Assembly: GCF_014356525.2 (NCBI RefSeq)
Contig: NC_052508.1
Coordinates: forward strand, 62,710,275 to 62,774,274
DNA: 64,000 nt
Origin: Nilaparvata lugens
Lineage: Eukaryota > Arthropoda > Insecta > Hemiptera > Delphacidae
Direction of reading: 5' to 3'
In this document: positions 23,660 through 36,410 of the stretch, piece after piece
Numbering within the stretch: the first letter of the stretch is position 1
Layout: each line of letters begins with the position of its first letter
Notes under the pieces: generated by a model
What the model saw: only the letters and a program-made list of their open reading frames with translations
Told to the model about the DNA's origin: nothing
Database searches by the model: none
Made by a program: the position numbers and the translations under genes

Positions 23660-26600
23660 ATACACAGTACAATAGGATAGAGTTGTCAGATATAAATACA
23701 GTACAGTACACTAGCTCTTTAAATTCCCTATTATGAAACACCATTTTTTCTCTTCAATTCTCTCCTCCAATACAGTATTATCAGTTAGATAGAATTTTGA
23801 ATTCATGCTCCATACCAATAGCATGGGAAGCTGAAGAACATTTAGAGTATCTAAGAACATTAGAGTATTTAAATACTCTAAGTGCACTAGTTTTTCTATT
23901 ATTGAATATTTTCTCAATTACAATTACTGTACTCACATTCCCAATTTAATAAGAAATCATGTGATTGTTTCTCAATACAAATGGCTACCATAAAGACTAT
24001 CTATTTCATCAACTAAAAGTCACTTTTATTATCAAGCACAATGTGCATAAACATTTCATAAACAGTTTATGTTTATCAAAACGCAGATTTTTCCGTATAT
24101 AGTCTATTATTATAGTATATAGATTATATATTATATTTCCTTAGAAAAATCCTCGCATGGGACGCTTAGGATCAAATTGATTGAGAATTAGTGAGGGAGT
24201 TTCTCCTGGACAGAATAAAATACGATACATACATGAAAATACATTTTTAGAGAAATTCCTTCTCCGAAAACTTTATCATTTGAAGACAATATAGGAACGA
24301 CTCAAGTGAAACAAAAAGTGCCTCTTTTTAGGAAGGATCAAAGAATGGGTCCGCCATTTTATGAATCGTCATCTATACAAATTCCACTTGACGCCGGAAG
24401 TGAGTGAGAGGGAGTAGGGAGGGAGAAAGACGTCTTTCCCTGCCAATCCCTTCTGATGACTTTCGTGTTTTTTTATCCTCCACCTCCTTCGTTCGTTATT
24501 CGCCCTGCGAAAAGAAAAGCGAGCTGCCTCAGGGAAAGCTCAATTTTCTTTTTCATCTACTACCTTCTTTTTCTTCTTCTTTACCTCTTCCTCCTCCGCC
24601 TCATCCCGTAACTCCTACTCACAATTCTTCATCCCATCATATACATCCCACTACCACCTAAGCATCCCAGCAGCCGATAGGGAGAGAGCAGCCAGGAACA
24701 CCCGCTTTTTAACGATTCTGCGCACAAGAGAAAGGGTGTTAAAGGGAATTTCCCTTCTTCACCTCATCCTGGCAACTGCTTTAAATAGGGCGGGGTTGTC
24801 TTTTCCCTCATCTCCTCGTCTGAGAGGAAAATGAGAAGAAAAGGCTCAGGAAGGGAGGGGAAGGAAACTGCCTTCGAATGAGAATGAAGGTGGAGAGGAA
24901 AAAAATGAGCTACGAAAGAATATAAGGGGGTGGAGAGGAAAAACTCGACGAAAATGAACGCGAGGAATATAACTTTTTATCAAAAAATAAAGTGTAAAGG
25001 GGAGCGCAGCCCCTGGAGAAGAATAAGTGGGTGATGGGGGGAACGTGCTGTTGAAGATGATGAGGATGAGGAGGTGAAGAGGTGGATAGGGAGGAGGAGA
25101 AGTAGGGAAGCCCGGCGAAGAACACACGAATGCTCTTTAAGAATTCAATTAAGTTCTGAAAAGAGACGATGACGACGGCGACGTAGAAAATAAAGAAAGA
25201 GAAGAAGGATAAGAAAGGCTGCTCCTTCGCGAGATGTGTGCAAAAGTGGAAAAATAAAGAGAGAGAGTATGAAAAGAAGAGGAGTAAGTGAGAAGTGTAT
25301 ACTAGGGGTGTGGCCTAACTCTTATGGAAACCTTGTCCATATATATATTGCACACGAGCGTCTCAGTGCTCTCACACATTATAAATACACATATATAGAT
25401 ATATTGCACACACACGTCTGTGCAGAAACATGAGCATCCAACTTTACGCGTGAGGACTTTGTTTCTCATTCTCTCTTTGTCTAGAACGCAGTCTCTCTCT
25501 GGCATCCTCCATTTTCTCTGCCACCAATCTCGTTCAATCTTAATTTAGAGTACAGCGAGGCTGCCGGAGCACGTGTGCTTTTCGGCTACCCGACACAGAG
25601 TGCGAAATATTGTACATTTTTGATGAAATAAGATGAGGGAAACAAGTATGAGAAAGCAATGAATATTATTAGGAATAACTTTGTAGAGAGTGGAGGTGTT
25701 AGGATTATACCATATTAAGAGTGGCATAAATATTGATGACGGTTAATCAATTGAGAATTGAATTATGAATTCATTAAAGGTTGCGTGGATTTTGAAGGAA
25801 AAGTTATGATTTTTCAATAATGATTGAAAGACCTACTCTATGATACCTTTCTAATGAAATAATGTTACTTGACTTTGGTCATGTTGAACAATGAAGATTG
25901 AAGTTTCTAATCAATTTCTTCAAAGCTTTTATTTCTATTCTACCCCATGTACCTTATTTAATAACAGGACTTTTCGATGGAGCAAGAGCCTACTCCCCAC
26001 TCTTTGTTTGAAAGTATAACGATTTTGTGTTTTTTGAATAGTTCCAAATTTCTTAAATAACTCAATATTATTCGTTAAAAGTGGTAATTGAGTGGAATAT
26101 TTCTAATTAATTTATCAATTTAAGCCATCTAAATTCAAAATTTATAGTTTTGAAGTTTATTTTGGACCAAAATTTTATAAAAATTGTACACGTGAAATTC
26201 TAACCTTATCTTTGACTTTGACACCTATAAATTTGGAAGAAAAATAGCACAAGGACTACCTTATTATTTTATCTTTCTATGTTATTACATTAGTGCTATT
26301 TGCATTGTAAATAAATAAATAACTGGGATTCATCTTCGAGCATTTGGACGTTTCTACCGTGGGACTCTGGCAGATCAACGGTTTGTACTTAAGTTGACGA
26401 ATCTATCGTAAAGTCTTATCATACAAGTCTTGTCTATATAGGATAACCTATAATGTCATTCATAGGTCTATAATGAATGGAAAATCATTCTTGAATATAT
26501 GATCATCAAACACAACAATGATAAGCCTACTACTATCTTGATCAACAAACAATAGTATTACGAACAACAGGACCATGAGAAATAAAATCCAGAATCTAGC

Positions 26601-26735
26601 ATGACTAGAAGGAAGTAAATCTAATCCAATTCCCCAGCTACTAAAAAAATGAGTCATCCATCGATTTATGAAACCTTGAATCTATTAAACAATCTTAACT
26701 AAACTATCCTCTGAACGCCTTTCAAGCTAACTCAT
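23660..26735. other. Non-coding; no gene supported
   Basis: AT-rich with some complex stretches: 24660-24800 contains CAGCAGCCGATAGGGAGAG and AAATAGGGCGGGG. Purine-rich DNA occurs at 24825-25100. A loose direct repeat around ATATATTGCACAC occurs at 25342 and 25399. An AAAT-tailed retroelement-like end sits near 26260-26322. Confidence 0.45.
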
Positions 26736-26830
26736 TACAGTGAAAATCACTTTAAACTGTCACCATTCCTTATGAATAACGTCAATGCTTCCCATTTAAA
26801 CAATGCTGACAGTTTGAAGTGAATCTTACT
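26736..26830. mobile_element. ~95-bp inverted-repeat element, copy 1
   Basis: Left TGAAAATCACTTTAAACTGT pairs with the right GACAGTTTGAAGTGAATC. The core has TCAATGCTTCCCATTTAAAC. Same family as 31829, 39984 and 42744. No coding capacity. Confidence 0.7.
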
Positions 26831-27949
26831 TGAAACATTATTTCTATAATTTAATGCGGTCTCAACATTCTTAGCTGTTATGATAGGATATTTTTCTTTT
26901 GTTCTGACATAAGAAGTGGGAAGTGAGAAAAAACACAACATGCACCTTGACAGAACAAAGACTATCTTTGTGGAGGTGAATAGTTTAATCACTTTTGGGT
27001 GAATAGATTTTAGAATACATGTATTACAGATTATTGTGTTGACTTCGCGTGGCAACAAAGGATAACATCGTACAACAATTGACTAGGTAGACGTTTGATG
27101 GAAAAATAAGGAGTTTGAAAAAGGTTTCTAGCGAGATTAAAAATAGTCATGCAAAAACTTGGCAATTTGTGGTAAGATCTATCAAGATTGTGCTAAATGT
27201 TTAGTAGTAACCTTGCTTGAATGCATTGTTGGATTCACGAAGTATTGAACCAAAATATTCTAGAGTATACAATCCCCTAGACTTGAGGGTTCAGCACATA
27301 CAGCAACTAAGTTAAAGAGTAGCTACTAGTAGAAATCTGCAAAAATTGACACCCTTGGCTCACAAGCGCAACTCCGAGCTACTTCAGGGGTTTTCAGGGG
27401 TTCAGTGGTTTTCAAACAATATCTGTAAGTAAAGACCATTCCTTCTGATGATAGACGGTGCTTGTTCTGACAAGACAGTTCTACACCTCACCAAAAAAGT
27501 TTAACCAAAACGTTGCTAGGTGCTCTCCACATCCTACATCCTTCCTCCTAATGGAGGAAATTAAGAGATTGTAAAACTCCATAAGTTAAGTCAGAATCTC
27601 TTGTAAAATCGCGAATTTCTGATGATATGAATAATTGAGAATGAACAAAATTATACACTCAACCCGCAACTATAAAATAAACATTGACGATTCCTTGACG
27701 TTAACTAGTATACATTCACATGCAGTATACAGTACCACGCTAATAAAGCTATATTACTCCAAACTCAGCCCTTTAACCGCCGTCGAGCTGATACTTTTAT
27801 TTTATTAATTTATTGTTTTTTCCCTATCTTCAGTTTTAATTTTTTTATTTAAATAAAATCTTATTATTCTTTCAAATTTATTTATTATTCATAGTTTGTA
27901 ATTTATTTTGTTATTGCTAGTGTTTGATTTCTGTCTGATAATTTGCGAC
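26831..27949. other. Non-coding AT-rich sequence
   Basis: No supported gene or strong repeat; only short random frames. Confidence 0.5.
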
Positions 27950-28075
27950 TCCTCCCTGCACACGGACAAATCATCCAGGCAGGGAGAATTTATTCATGTA
28001 ATTTATAACACTTTTATATATTTTGAATATGTGATATTTTATGAATAAACCAATTTGAATTTGAATTTTGAACAT
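27950..28075 (+). mobile_element. Non-LTR retroelement 3' end with TTGAAT tail
   Basis: CTCCCTGCACACGGACAAAT and AGGCAGGGAGAATTTATTC form a short stem. They are followed by AT-rich sequence and a TTTGAATTTGAATTTTGAA tail. This is the common layout of a truncated LINE; no reverse transcriptase is present. Confidence 0.45.
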
Positions 28076-30699
28076 GATAGCAAGTAATAGAGTCTTCATC
28101 ATAAATTTATTCAAGACTGTATTTAATCTGGGAAATTTGAGATAACACCAATGAAGAATTCATAGAAAGGATACGTATCAACAACCTATAAGCTCCAATA
28201 CATCATTAGGAATACAGTTATCATACAAAAGCAACAATCCAGTTAATGAGATCATAAAAATAGAAATATAGTTAAGGCTACTACCATTTAATTCACTCTC
28301 GTAATCCACAGTTGTTCGTCGTACGAATTCACTCGGACAAATGAACCAAATGAATGAATCTACGCCAATAAATCAAACCGGCCTTTCAACAAACCAACTC
28401 ACATTTCAAAGGCTGCGATTCTATCATTTATCAAATTCAAAATGGCTACCGTCACTTTCACTCAACCGAACACTAGTCATGACCGAACCATAATGAAGGA
28501 AGCTTGTATTAGGTCTACATTATTATTTATTATTGGATATGATTTTACTCCTAGCGCGACTTTACTCCAATTAAGTGTGTTAATAAAAAAGGAACAAGAT
28601 GGCGGTGTAATGGTAAGGGGGGAAGAGTAGGAGGAGGAGGTATGCCCCTCCTACAGATCAGAAAAAAATATTAATGGGCTCGGTACAACATTACTGCCCT
28701 TTGACAATATAGATCGCCCGCATATAGGCCTATACCATACTTATAATGTGTGTAGCTTTGAACTGATTTTAAAACTGTCCCCCAGCTTGAAAGCCGACCT
28801 CTGATTGGATCTCGCTTCCAGTACGTCTCACACTATTGGTTGACGGTTGACATAGTTTACAATAATGTCACCCAAGTTAATATCGTCCAGTTTATAATGG
28901 GCTCATGATTTTGGTTCTCATCTATCATTCGATACGATCAATTAAATGTGATGAATCGAATATCAATCGCTTTAATTACACTTGATCAGCGGCGGTTCTA
29001 TTTAGAAATAATTTAAGGGAGAGCTTGGAAATTATGTGAGATGATTTTGGTTTATGATGGTGGTGATTATGATTTAGGGCCGGATTTCTGATTTATGTGG
29101 GTGATGGAGTATTGATCAAGAATGATTACCGGGATCTGTTGTTGAGAGAAACAGATTTTAGCCTATTAAAGGTGGGATGCATAGGATTTATTTATTGAGA
29201 ATTGACTACGCCAGAAAAGGGCGTGAGGTGGTGAGGAGAAGGTTGGAAAAGGAGAAAAGAAAGAAGGGAAAAAGAAAAAGAAGGAGATTGAGGAGGATGA
29301 GAAGAAGAAAAAGGAGAAGAGAAAAAGAGTAGGAGAACAAGGAGAGAAATAATTCGAAGAAAATAAGAGAATAATTTAAAATAACCGTCTATTATTTAAA
29401 CCAAAAGACAGATTATTCAAGTATGGAAGTTAGATACTATCGAACCGCAATTTCCGTATAAATGATAGATGGACGCTTTAGTTGAGATGGTGGATTTAGA
29501 ATGATAAAAATGAATAATAAGCATGAGATTTTCTTCTTATATCAAACATAATAAGATCATTCATAGTATTAAACATTTGAAGGGGAACATTTATACATTT
29601 ATACACATATGGATTAGTAGAAAAATGCACGAAGAAAAGTAAATAAGTTATAGAGAGACGTCTGATGAAAGGGTAGAAAAATATACTCTGATATAGATTG
29701 TGATTCAAGAACTTTGATGATAAAAACGTTCAAAACGTGAAGAAAAGCGAACGAAAATAATGAAGGACCTTAGTAGAATACGGTTCAGAATGAGAATAAG
29801 GAAAATTAATGGCATTGATGAATATAATAAATAATAATATAACGTGAAAGTGAAACAACTAAACTCAACAAAAAAAGTTATGAAAAGGAATCGAAAAATA
29901 TCGTCAACTTGAGATGAAGTACTTCACTGAGAACTTTGGAAACTGTTGGGCTGTTTTCGTACAGCGCGCCAACTTGCAACCCCTAGTAGTTGCGCAAACT
30001 GCCGCTAGGTTGCGCGGGGTGCTTCTCCAGACTCCAGTGCCAATGCACCCCTCTACTCAACCAACCATCCCACAACCACATTCAAACCCTGCCAGACACA
30101 ATAACACAACGTAACCTGTGAAACCCTATTTTCAGAAAAGTAGCCAGTAGTCTTGTATTGTATGATGTGATGACATGTAGCTACCATATAAATTATAGTA
30201 GTGTATGATTTTTATTGAAAATAATATATAATTATTGTAATCCAGTTTGTATTTTGATGCATGAATTATGAGGATAAATTATCATCCTATCAACCGTTTT
30301 TCGTTTTCGATATTGTATTGTATTGTATTAATTTAAACTAATAAATGAATATGAATACATGAGTCATATGAATTTGAGTTATCATAACGTTAACCAAAGA
30401 TCACAAAATCGAGGTAGACATAATAATGCTTACTGAACATCAATGAATTAAACCACACAACATAATTATAAACATGAAATGAGCTTGAGCAAAGATTAAA
30501 AAATCAACAAGAAAATCTGTAAAATTCTCAACTAAACTAACAAGTAGAATATTCTTCCATAATATTGCAATTTGTTTTGTAACTTTGAAAATGACTGCAT
30601 TTGAGGTCTCTAACTTTGACAAGTGGTGGGCCAAGAGACTTTTAGTCGTTTTTGTAGTAATTAGTCAAAGTTCTCAACGAATTCGACACCTCTCTCTCT
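28076..30699. other. Non-coding; no gene supported
   Basis: AT-rich, with GA-rich DNA at 29220-29350. The patch 28770-28880 has CCAAT-type sites (GATTGGATC, TATTGGTTG). A TTGTA tail at 30313-30330 resembles another retroelement end. Confidence 0.45.
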
Positions 30700-30910
30700 C
30701 ACTCCTCCATCCTGATTGGTCCAAATTAACCAACCAATCAGCGAGCGGCTCTCACAAGAAAAAGCAGCCACCGTGTAATTTCCTTCTCGTCAGTCTGCTT
30801 CTGTTTTTCCGACGTTTCTCCTCCTCCGACGACGCCTCCTCCTCCTCCTCCTCCTCCTCCTCCGTAGTTGGTGGCAATTAGACGTCTCCTAATTACTTGT
30901 TCGTCGCGCC
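30700..30910. promoter_or_regulatory. Candidate regulatory patch: paired CCAAT boxes, (CTC)n, paired ATTA sites
   Basis: CTGATTGGTCC (about 30712) and CCAACCAATCAGCGAGCGG (about 30730) place inverted and direct CCAAT boxes close together. A CTC run follows (30836-30862), then CAATTAG and CTAATTAC around ACGTCT, a near-palindrome of two homeodomain-type sites. The content fits an enhancer or promoter, but direction and function are unknown. Confidence 0.3.
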
Positions 30911-31089
30911 ACCACTCACAAAATCTCTGTTTCCTAATTTTGTTCTTTTTCTACTCTATTTTTTTATTTTTCGTCACAGACGTTTTCTTCTCACTTTGCT
31001 TTCAGTTTGCTTGATTGTACAAAACTCTTGCTGCCTGTTCTTCTCCTACATGTTTTACTTGTTCATCTTCTTTTGCTTCTTCTTATTCT

Positions 31090-31216
31090 TCATTCGCTTT
31101 TCCTTCTTCTTCTTCTCCTTCTTCTCCATCATCATCATCATCATCACCTTCTTTTTCTTCTTCTTCTTCTTCTTCTTCTTCTTCTTCTTCTTCTTCTTCT
31201 TCTTCTTCTTCTTCTT
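31090..31216. repeat. (TTC)n microsatellite with (ATC)n
   Basis: TTC-rich DNA, an ATC run (about 31128-31146), then about 20 TTC units. The orientation is opposite to the tracts at 14.8-15.4 and 18.5 kb. Confidence 0.9.
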
Positions 31217-31828
31217 GTCCATAATCTACTCCTCATCCTTGATATTGTGCCACTTACTTCCTTCATATTATTTATGGTTTTAAATTTTTCTACTAGTCAT
31301 ACTTATTTCACTAATTCGTTTTTCTTCTCTATTCTTTTTCTCCTCCTACTTCTTTCCCATCCCTCTCTTCCTCTCCTCTCCGGTGTTCCACTCCTCATAA
31401 TCTTCTCATTCACATATTATTGCCTTCATATCTGCAATTTCTTATTTTTCTGTTTTCCAATATTCCCTTTTTCCTTTCCTTCACCTTTTTCTCCCATTGT
31501 CCGTAATGTCCGCAACTGAGTTTGTTTCTATAGAAAAGCCTGAGAAGAAATGTACATTTCTATCTATATAACACAATATTCTACACTCTGATAACGATTA
31601 TAGTGCAAAATAATTTCTTGGAACTGGTTTTCGCGGCAAGATTCCGCAAGCATCACTGGCGCGATTCTTATCAGTCGCTCTCGACAGGATTTGCAGCGCG
31701 CGACAATATTGCAAAATGCAGTAATAAATCAGCGGGCGACAAAATGACGGGTGGCTGACGTTTTAAAATAACGCGCGTGCCGTTGCATGCACTCTACTTT
31801 GGAATTCGAATGCAGTTCTGATCTGGCT
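31217..31828. other. Non-coding; a CG-containing patch at 31630-31790
   Basis: Pyrimidine-rich to 31510. Then a patch with unusual CpG density for the region: CAGCGCGCGACAATATTGCA and AACGCGCGTGCCGTTGCATG. No frame. Possibly regulatory. Confidence 0.35.
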
Positions 31829-31933
31829 GAAGTGAGATTTAATCCAAACTACGTCAGCACTCCTTAAGATGCATCCTTATTAATGTATTTCATTCAAACA
31901 ATGCTGAAAGTTAAAAGTGAATTTTCAGTATAG
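31829..31933. mobile_element. ~105-bp inverted-repeat element, copy 2 (diverged)
   Basis: GAAGTGAGATTTAATCCAAA at the left pairs loosely with TTAAAAGTGAATTTTCAGTA at the right. The core CATTCAAACAATGCTGA is shared with the copy at 26736. Confidence 0.5.
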
Positions 31934-32055
31934 CGGTGAACTTGTATTCTGTGTGAGGTCTTTCGAGTGTGTTAAGTGATATAAGTGATAGTGATAAGAA
32001 TTAGGGATGGTCATCACATGGATATGAATCATCGAGTTCACACTGGAATTGAAAC

Positions 32056-32154
32056 TATTTATTTATTTATTCGTGGACAGAATCTCAAATCATATAAATA
32101 TGATAAGGAAGGAACAACAGGCTTGGCCCAAATTCATTCCATTCCCAAATTTTT
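32056..32154 (-). repeat. Dispersed AATA-tailed element, third copy (inverted)
   Basis: Reverse complement of the element at 14761 and 15100: it begins with ATTTATTTATTTATTCGTGG and includes AACAGGCTTGGCCCAAATTC. It has no GAA tract here, so the element exists independently of the satellite. Confidence 0.8.
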
Positions 32155-33744
32155 ATAAATTAATAAAATGTCCAAAAAATAGGTTATGTTTCTACTGTAA
32201 ACCGTTCAAATAGACGGTTATTATTATTCATTCATAAGATAATGAAAATCATTACGATGATTGAGAGAGAATTGCCTTGGTCGTCCCAAAATTATTACTT
32301 TACAAATTTTCGTTTGATAATTTATTTACAGTACTTGTACGAGAATTGTTTGAATATTCGCAAATCATGTGAACCCAGGGGCTTTCAGATTTCCTTCACT
32401 TTTCTAGAGTTTGAAAGATCAATGGGTGAAGTTGGAATGAAATAATGTAATAGAAACGATACAGAAGTTTATTCGACTCAATTCAATCAACACTATTTAC
32501 AGGATCCTCTTCCTATGCATGCAGGGATTCCACAAATCAGTTTGGAATCAAAGATGAATTTAATATTTCCCATTTTCCGCTTATGACCAAAGGTTATCGA
32601 CTTCTAATTCTTTTTCTTTGACACTTGTCTCTCTCTTTGGCCGGCGTCCCACTCTTCTCACTTTGTAATCCTCTCAGATCAATTTTCATCTCTTTTTTCA
32701 TCCTCTTCTACTTCGTTGTTCTTCTTTTTCACTGTTTTTTATTGTGCGGTGGTTCGCGACAGCCAGCCTATAGATTTATGTATCCTGTCCTGTCTGTGAC
32801 CTTCCTCTTCTGCTCCTTCATCCCCTCTCCTTCTCTTTCTTCACTTGACTTGTGGTCGTCAAATATTCATTCAAAACCAGTCACACGTTCCTCGTCAGTT
32901 TTTTATTTTCTTCATTCTCTCCACAATCATTATCCATTAAACATTTTGTGAACAAACCGATTTACATGCTGAATTTATCATCGTACAGTATTCTACTCTC
33001 CACTACTTGTTCTCCAAGTCTTTTTCCCTATCAATCCTTGATTTGTATTCGGATCACTCGTCGAATTATTATTTGAGTCTGTGAGGAATCAGTCAACTCG
33101 TATTTAGCATTCTGTATTATCGAACAGAGATTCTATTGTTAGTGAATTGAATTGAATACAGTACATTGGGAATCTATCTAATAAAAAAGCATTTTAATGG
33201 ATTGCTCCAATATTAATGGAAAGAAAAATCAATATACAACAATATATTTGGCTTTATATCATCTACTCTGACTTATTTTCATTGTTCCATTTTGAGTTAT
33301 CGACAAGTTTATTTTGAGTTTCTCATGAAATATTTCTAGCTGAGTTATGATTCTATTATTTATTAAGCGTATGGCAGATACACAACGAATATATAGCTCA
33401 TGAGTCTCAAATGCCTACATATACACTGTATATTTCTAAATTCTTTGAGATGTTGAGAAGTTTTTGATCAGGAAAGCATATGTTTGTCTGACCGCCATTA
33501 TTTGCTAGTTCATTTGCTAGCGTTGCCCAATGTGCACCATGGAGGCGAACTAGTGTTACACATATTTAAGTTGAAAATCTGATTGCTGGAACAATTTTGA
33601 TGTTGAAGAAGGTTAAAACTCAATTTCAAATTTTCACAGCAAAAAAAAATTTCAAATCATCTTTACCATTATAAATGTCCGAAATTGCTCCAAATTGTAA
33701 TTTATCACATAAGAACAATCCAATGATTCTATTGATAATTACTA
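32155..33744. other. Non-coding; no gene supported
   Basis: AT-rich, with a CT-rich patch at 32600-32900. No recognisable protein. Confidence 0.5.
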
Positions 33745-33904
33745 ATTGAATGAAAAAGACTCTGAAATTGTCAAAAAAAAACACATATTTATTGATACTT
33801 AGAAAGACCGATTTCGGTTATTACACCATTGTCAATCTCTGATAAACAGTTTATCAATAAATCTGTGTTTTTTTTTGACAATTTCTCAGTCTTTTTCATT
33901 CAAT
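33745..33904. mobile_element. Inverted repeat with Penelope-like central phrase
   Basis: Arms of 53 bases (33745-33797 and 33852-33904) are nearly complementary, including TGAATGAAAAAGACT and a poly-A/T stretch. The 54-base centre reads GACCGATTTCGGTTATTACA then CCATTGTCAATC, which I associate with terminal repeats of Penelope-like retroelements. No coding frame. Confidence 0.5.
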
Positions 33905-36234
33905 ATGAATAATTACCACAATATCAACTTCTCAACTACACAAAAAGATAATTACTAAGTTTCAAATGATAAGTCCACATTTTTTTCCAGTTGTTTACTG
34001 AGGTTGGTGTGTTTTATTTGAAAGAATTTTCATAAAATATTCTTGAAAATGTGATATCCTTGTATTTAGCCTATTTTTCCAGCACTGTACCTACATCTCC
34101 TATTAGTCTACCATGAGAATCATTAGAACACATTTATCCCAGCCCCAAACTTCCAATCCTGAATGAGTTCTTCCTCTTTCAGTTTGCTTCTTTGGTCAGC
34201 AACAAAAGCGACCATCATTGTCTCAACCTGACCAAACATCCTCATTCTCTTTTGATCCATGGGTGTCCTGCGCGAACAAGGACAAAGCTGAGAACAAAAG
34301 GAGACGAACGACAAACAAAAGGAGACAAACGGCAGGACGCAAGAGGTTATCCATTCGTTTTGTGTTGTCCTTTCTCATTGATTATTAAAACACCGTGCCA
34401 CACACACACTGACCAGCACCTGTCACGAATGAGGGTGGGAAAAGGAGAGAATGATGGATGAGAGAAAGAAGGAGGTGGCGGAAGAGGTGGAGGAGAACAT
34501 CAGTAAACATTTCAAACGTCTGTCAAATGAGTTTGAAACTTTTTTGGCTCTCTGTTTCGAACCAATTCAGGAGTCTTGTGGATCTTTTCAAGGGAAATTA
34601 AGTAAGAATGAGCTGTGAAGCTGGAAGGATGAATAGAGAACAGTAGGAGGGAGGAAGATAGAGACAGGGGATACATAGAATAAGGAGAGAGTTAGTGATA
34701 AAAAATAGAGAGGACGTGGAAAACTAATGAGACGGTACCCAGTTACACCTATCAGATAAGACAATGGTATTGTCTTGTCTCTGCTATAAGTCCAAAGACT
34801 CCCACAGTCTGATTGATGTGTATTCTCTACAAATAGTAGCGAAATTACAGGAGACAACAAAATAATATAATCTATTTTATTACTGGTTTCCAATTATTAT
34901 ATACTACACTCAGTATTATGTATTGGAAATCAAGAATTTTCGCTCATACAACATCATCTCTCAATAGCAAAATTTGATGTCTTGGGAAGCAGTATATCCC
35001 AAAAACACACCGTGATCAAATTGATTATTAATAATACATAGTGACCAATTTATAGATCCATATTGGAATATCAAGGTATTCGAAGAAATACTCCTACAGT
35101 ATTTTCGAAGTTCAGATTACGGACTGGCATGCCTATATTATTCATATAAAACTATACTATATTATTCAATAGATACAATAACTGACAATATATACATTCA
35201 CAGAATGTTTTCGAGTGCACATATATGTGTATTGAATGGATCGAGGTTTACTTCATTAAAAAAACATACAAAACAAAGTCAATGGTGGAGTATTGTGATA
35301 CAGACAGAAATACAAGCGTAGGCTGATTAAAACCTCAGAAAGATGCTCTAAAACTTGTGGTCAGTTGTCATCTTATCTTGGAGACCTACGACTCCAACCA
35401 AACAAAACTGCCTGCGTAGGATGAAACGCAATCAAATCTCTCGTTTTATATCCTGATTTAATTTATTTTTGGTGTCATTGTCATGAGATGTTACCTTGGG
35501 ATTTCTGAGATCAATTTGTTGCATATGAGTTTGTTCTAGAAAAAGGATAATGATGAAGAGCGGGAGACAAAGATTAACAAAATGAGGGATACAGTGAAAG
35601 AAGGAAAGGAAGATGAAAAATGAGGGAAGATGTGGATGACAAAATTTGAAAGTTCTTTCTAATGGTGACCGACCACTAAGCGATGCCAGGCTAGGTGGGA
35701 CAAAGAGATTAAGCCATTCTTAACTCATTAAGTGACATCTTCCTTCCTTAATTCCTCCAGCATTTGATGTGATGAATCAGCCTCAGACTAAAGTCAGCCT
35801 TAGAATTAGTGAAGGAAGACATTAGACGTGTTTTTACCCGCAGCCGACCATCTTCAGTCACTCAAATCAACCTCGTAATGACAATAATTATCCTAAAAAC
35901 TTGTAGCCAGACAAATACACATACAAAACAAATTACTCTATTTTGTTGTACCGAACGGCTTCTTGGTATTCTTTTTGATTGAAGAAGTCACCATGAATTG
36001 GGGGTAAACATGAAACAATATTATTGAACATTAGTCCTAGTACGATGTACCTGGTAAATTGTAATTCTTCTACTTCTTCTTGTAGTTGAACACATGCGAG
36101 CTACTTCTTGCATTAATCTGTATCAGTTTTTGTGTAAATCACAACGTGGGTGGTGTAGTTTTGAAGTTCTTATCCGTCCGCTACTATATTTATGATATCT
36201 CTCATAATTACGAATATAAGAAAATTCATTGCTT
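33905..36234. other. Non-coding; no gene supported
   Basis: A loose repeat of AAAAGGAGAC occurs at about 34298 and 34318. The patch 35680-35880 is of ordinary complexity with several TTAAT/ATTAG sites. The rest is AT-rich. Confidence 0.45.
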
Positions 36235-36410
36235 GTAAAAACATCAATTTTATACAGTTTTTTCAAAATATGTGGAGTTTGAACGAGGAGGACAATTTAA
36301 TTACTTACTACACTATACTGTATTTACATACAGTAAGTATGTAAATTAAATTGTCCTCCTCGTTCAAACTCCACATATTTTGAAAAACTGTATAAAATTG
36401 ATGTTTTTAC
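36235..36410. repeat. Near-perfect inverted repeat, ~69-bp arms
   Basis: The left arm (36235-36303) runs from GTAAAAACATCAATTTTATA through GGAGTTTGAACGAGGAGGAC. The right arm (about 36341-36410) is its complement with essentially one base-length difference in a T run. The 37-base centre contains a smaller palindrome, ACTGTAT/ATACAGT. A transcript would fold into a long double-stranded hairpin. Confidence 0.9.
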
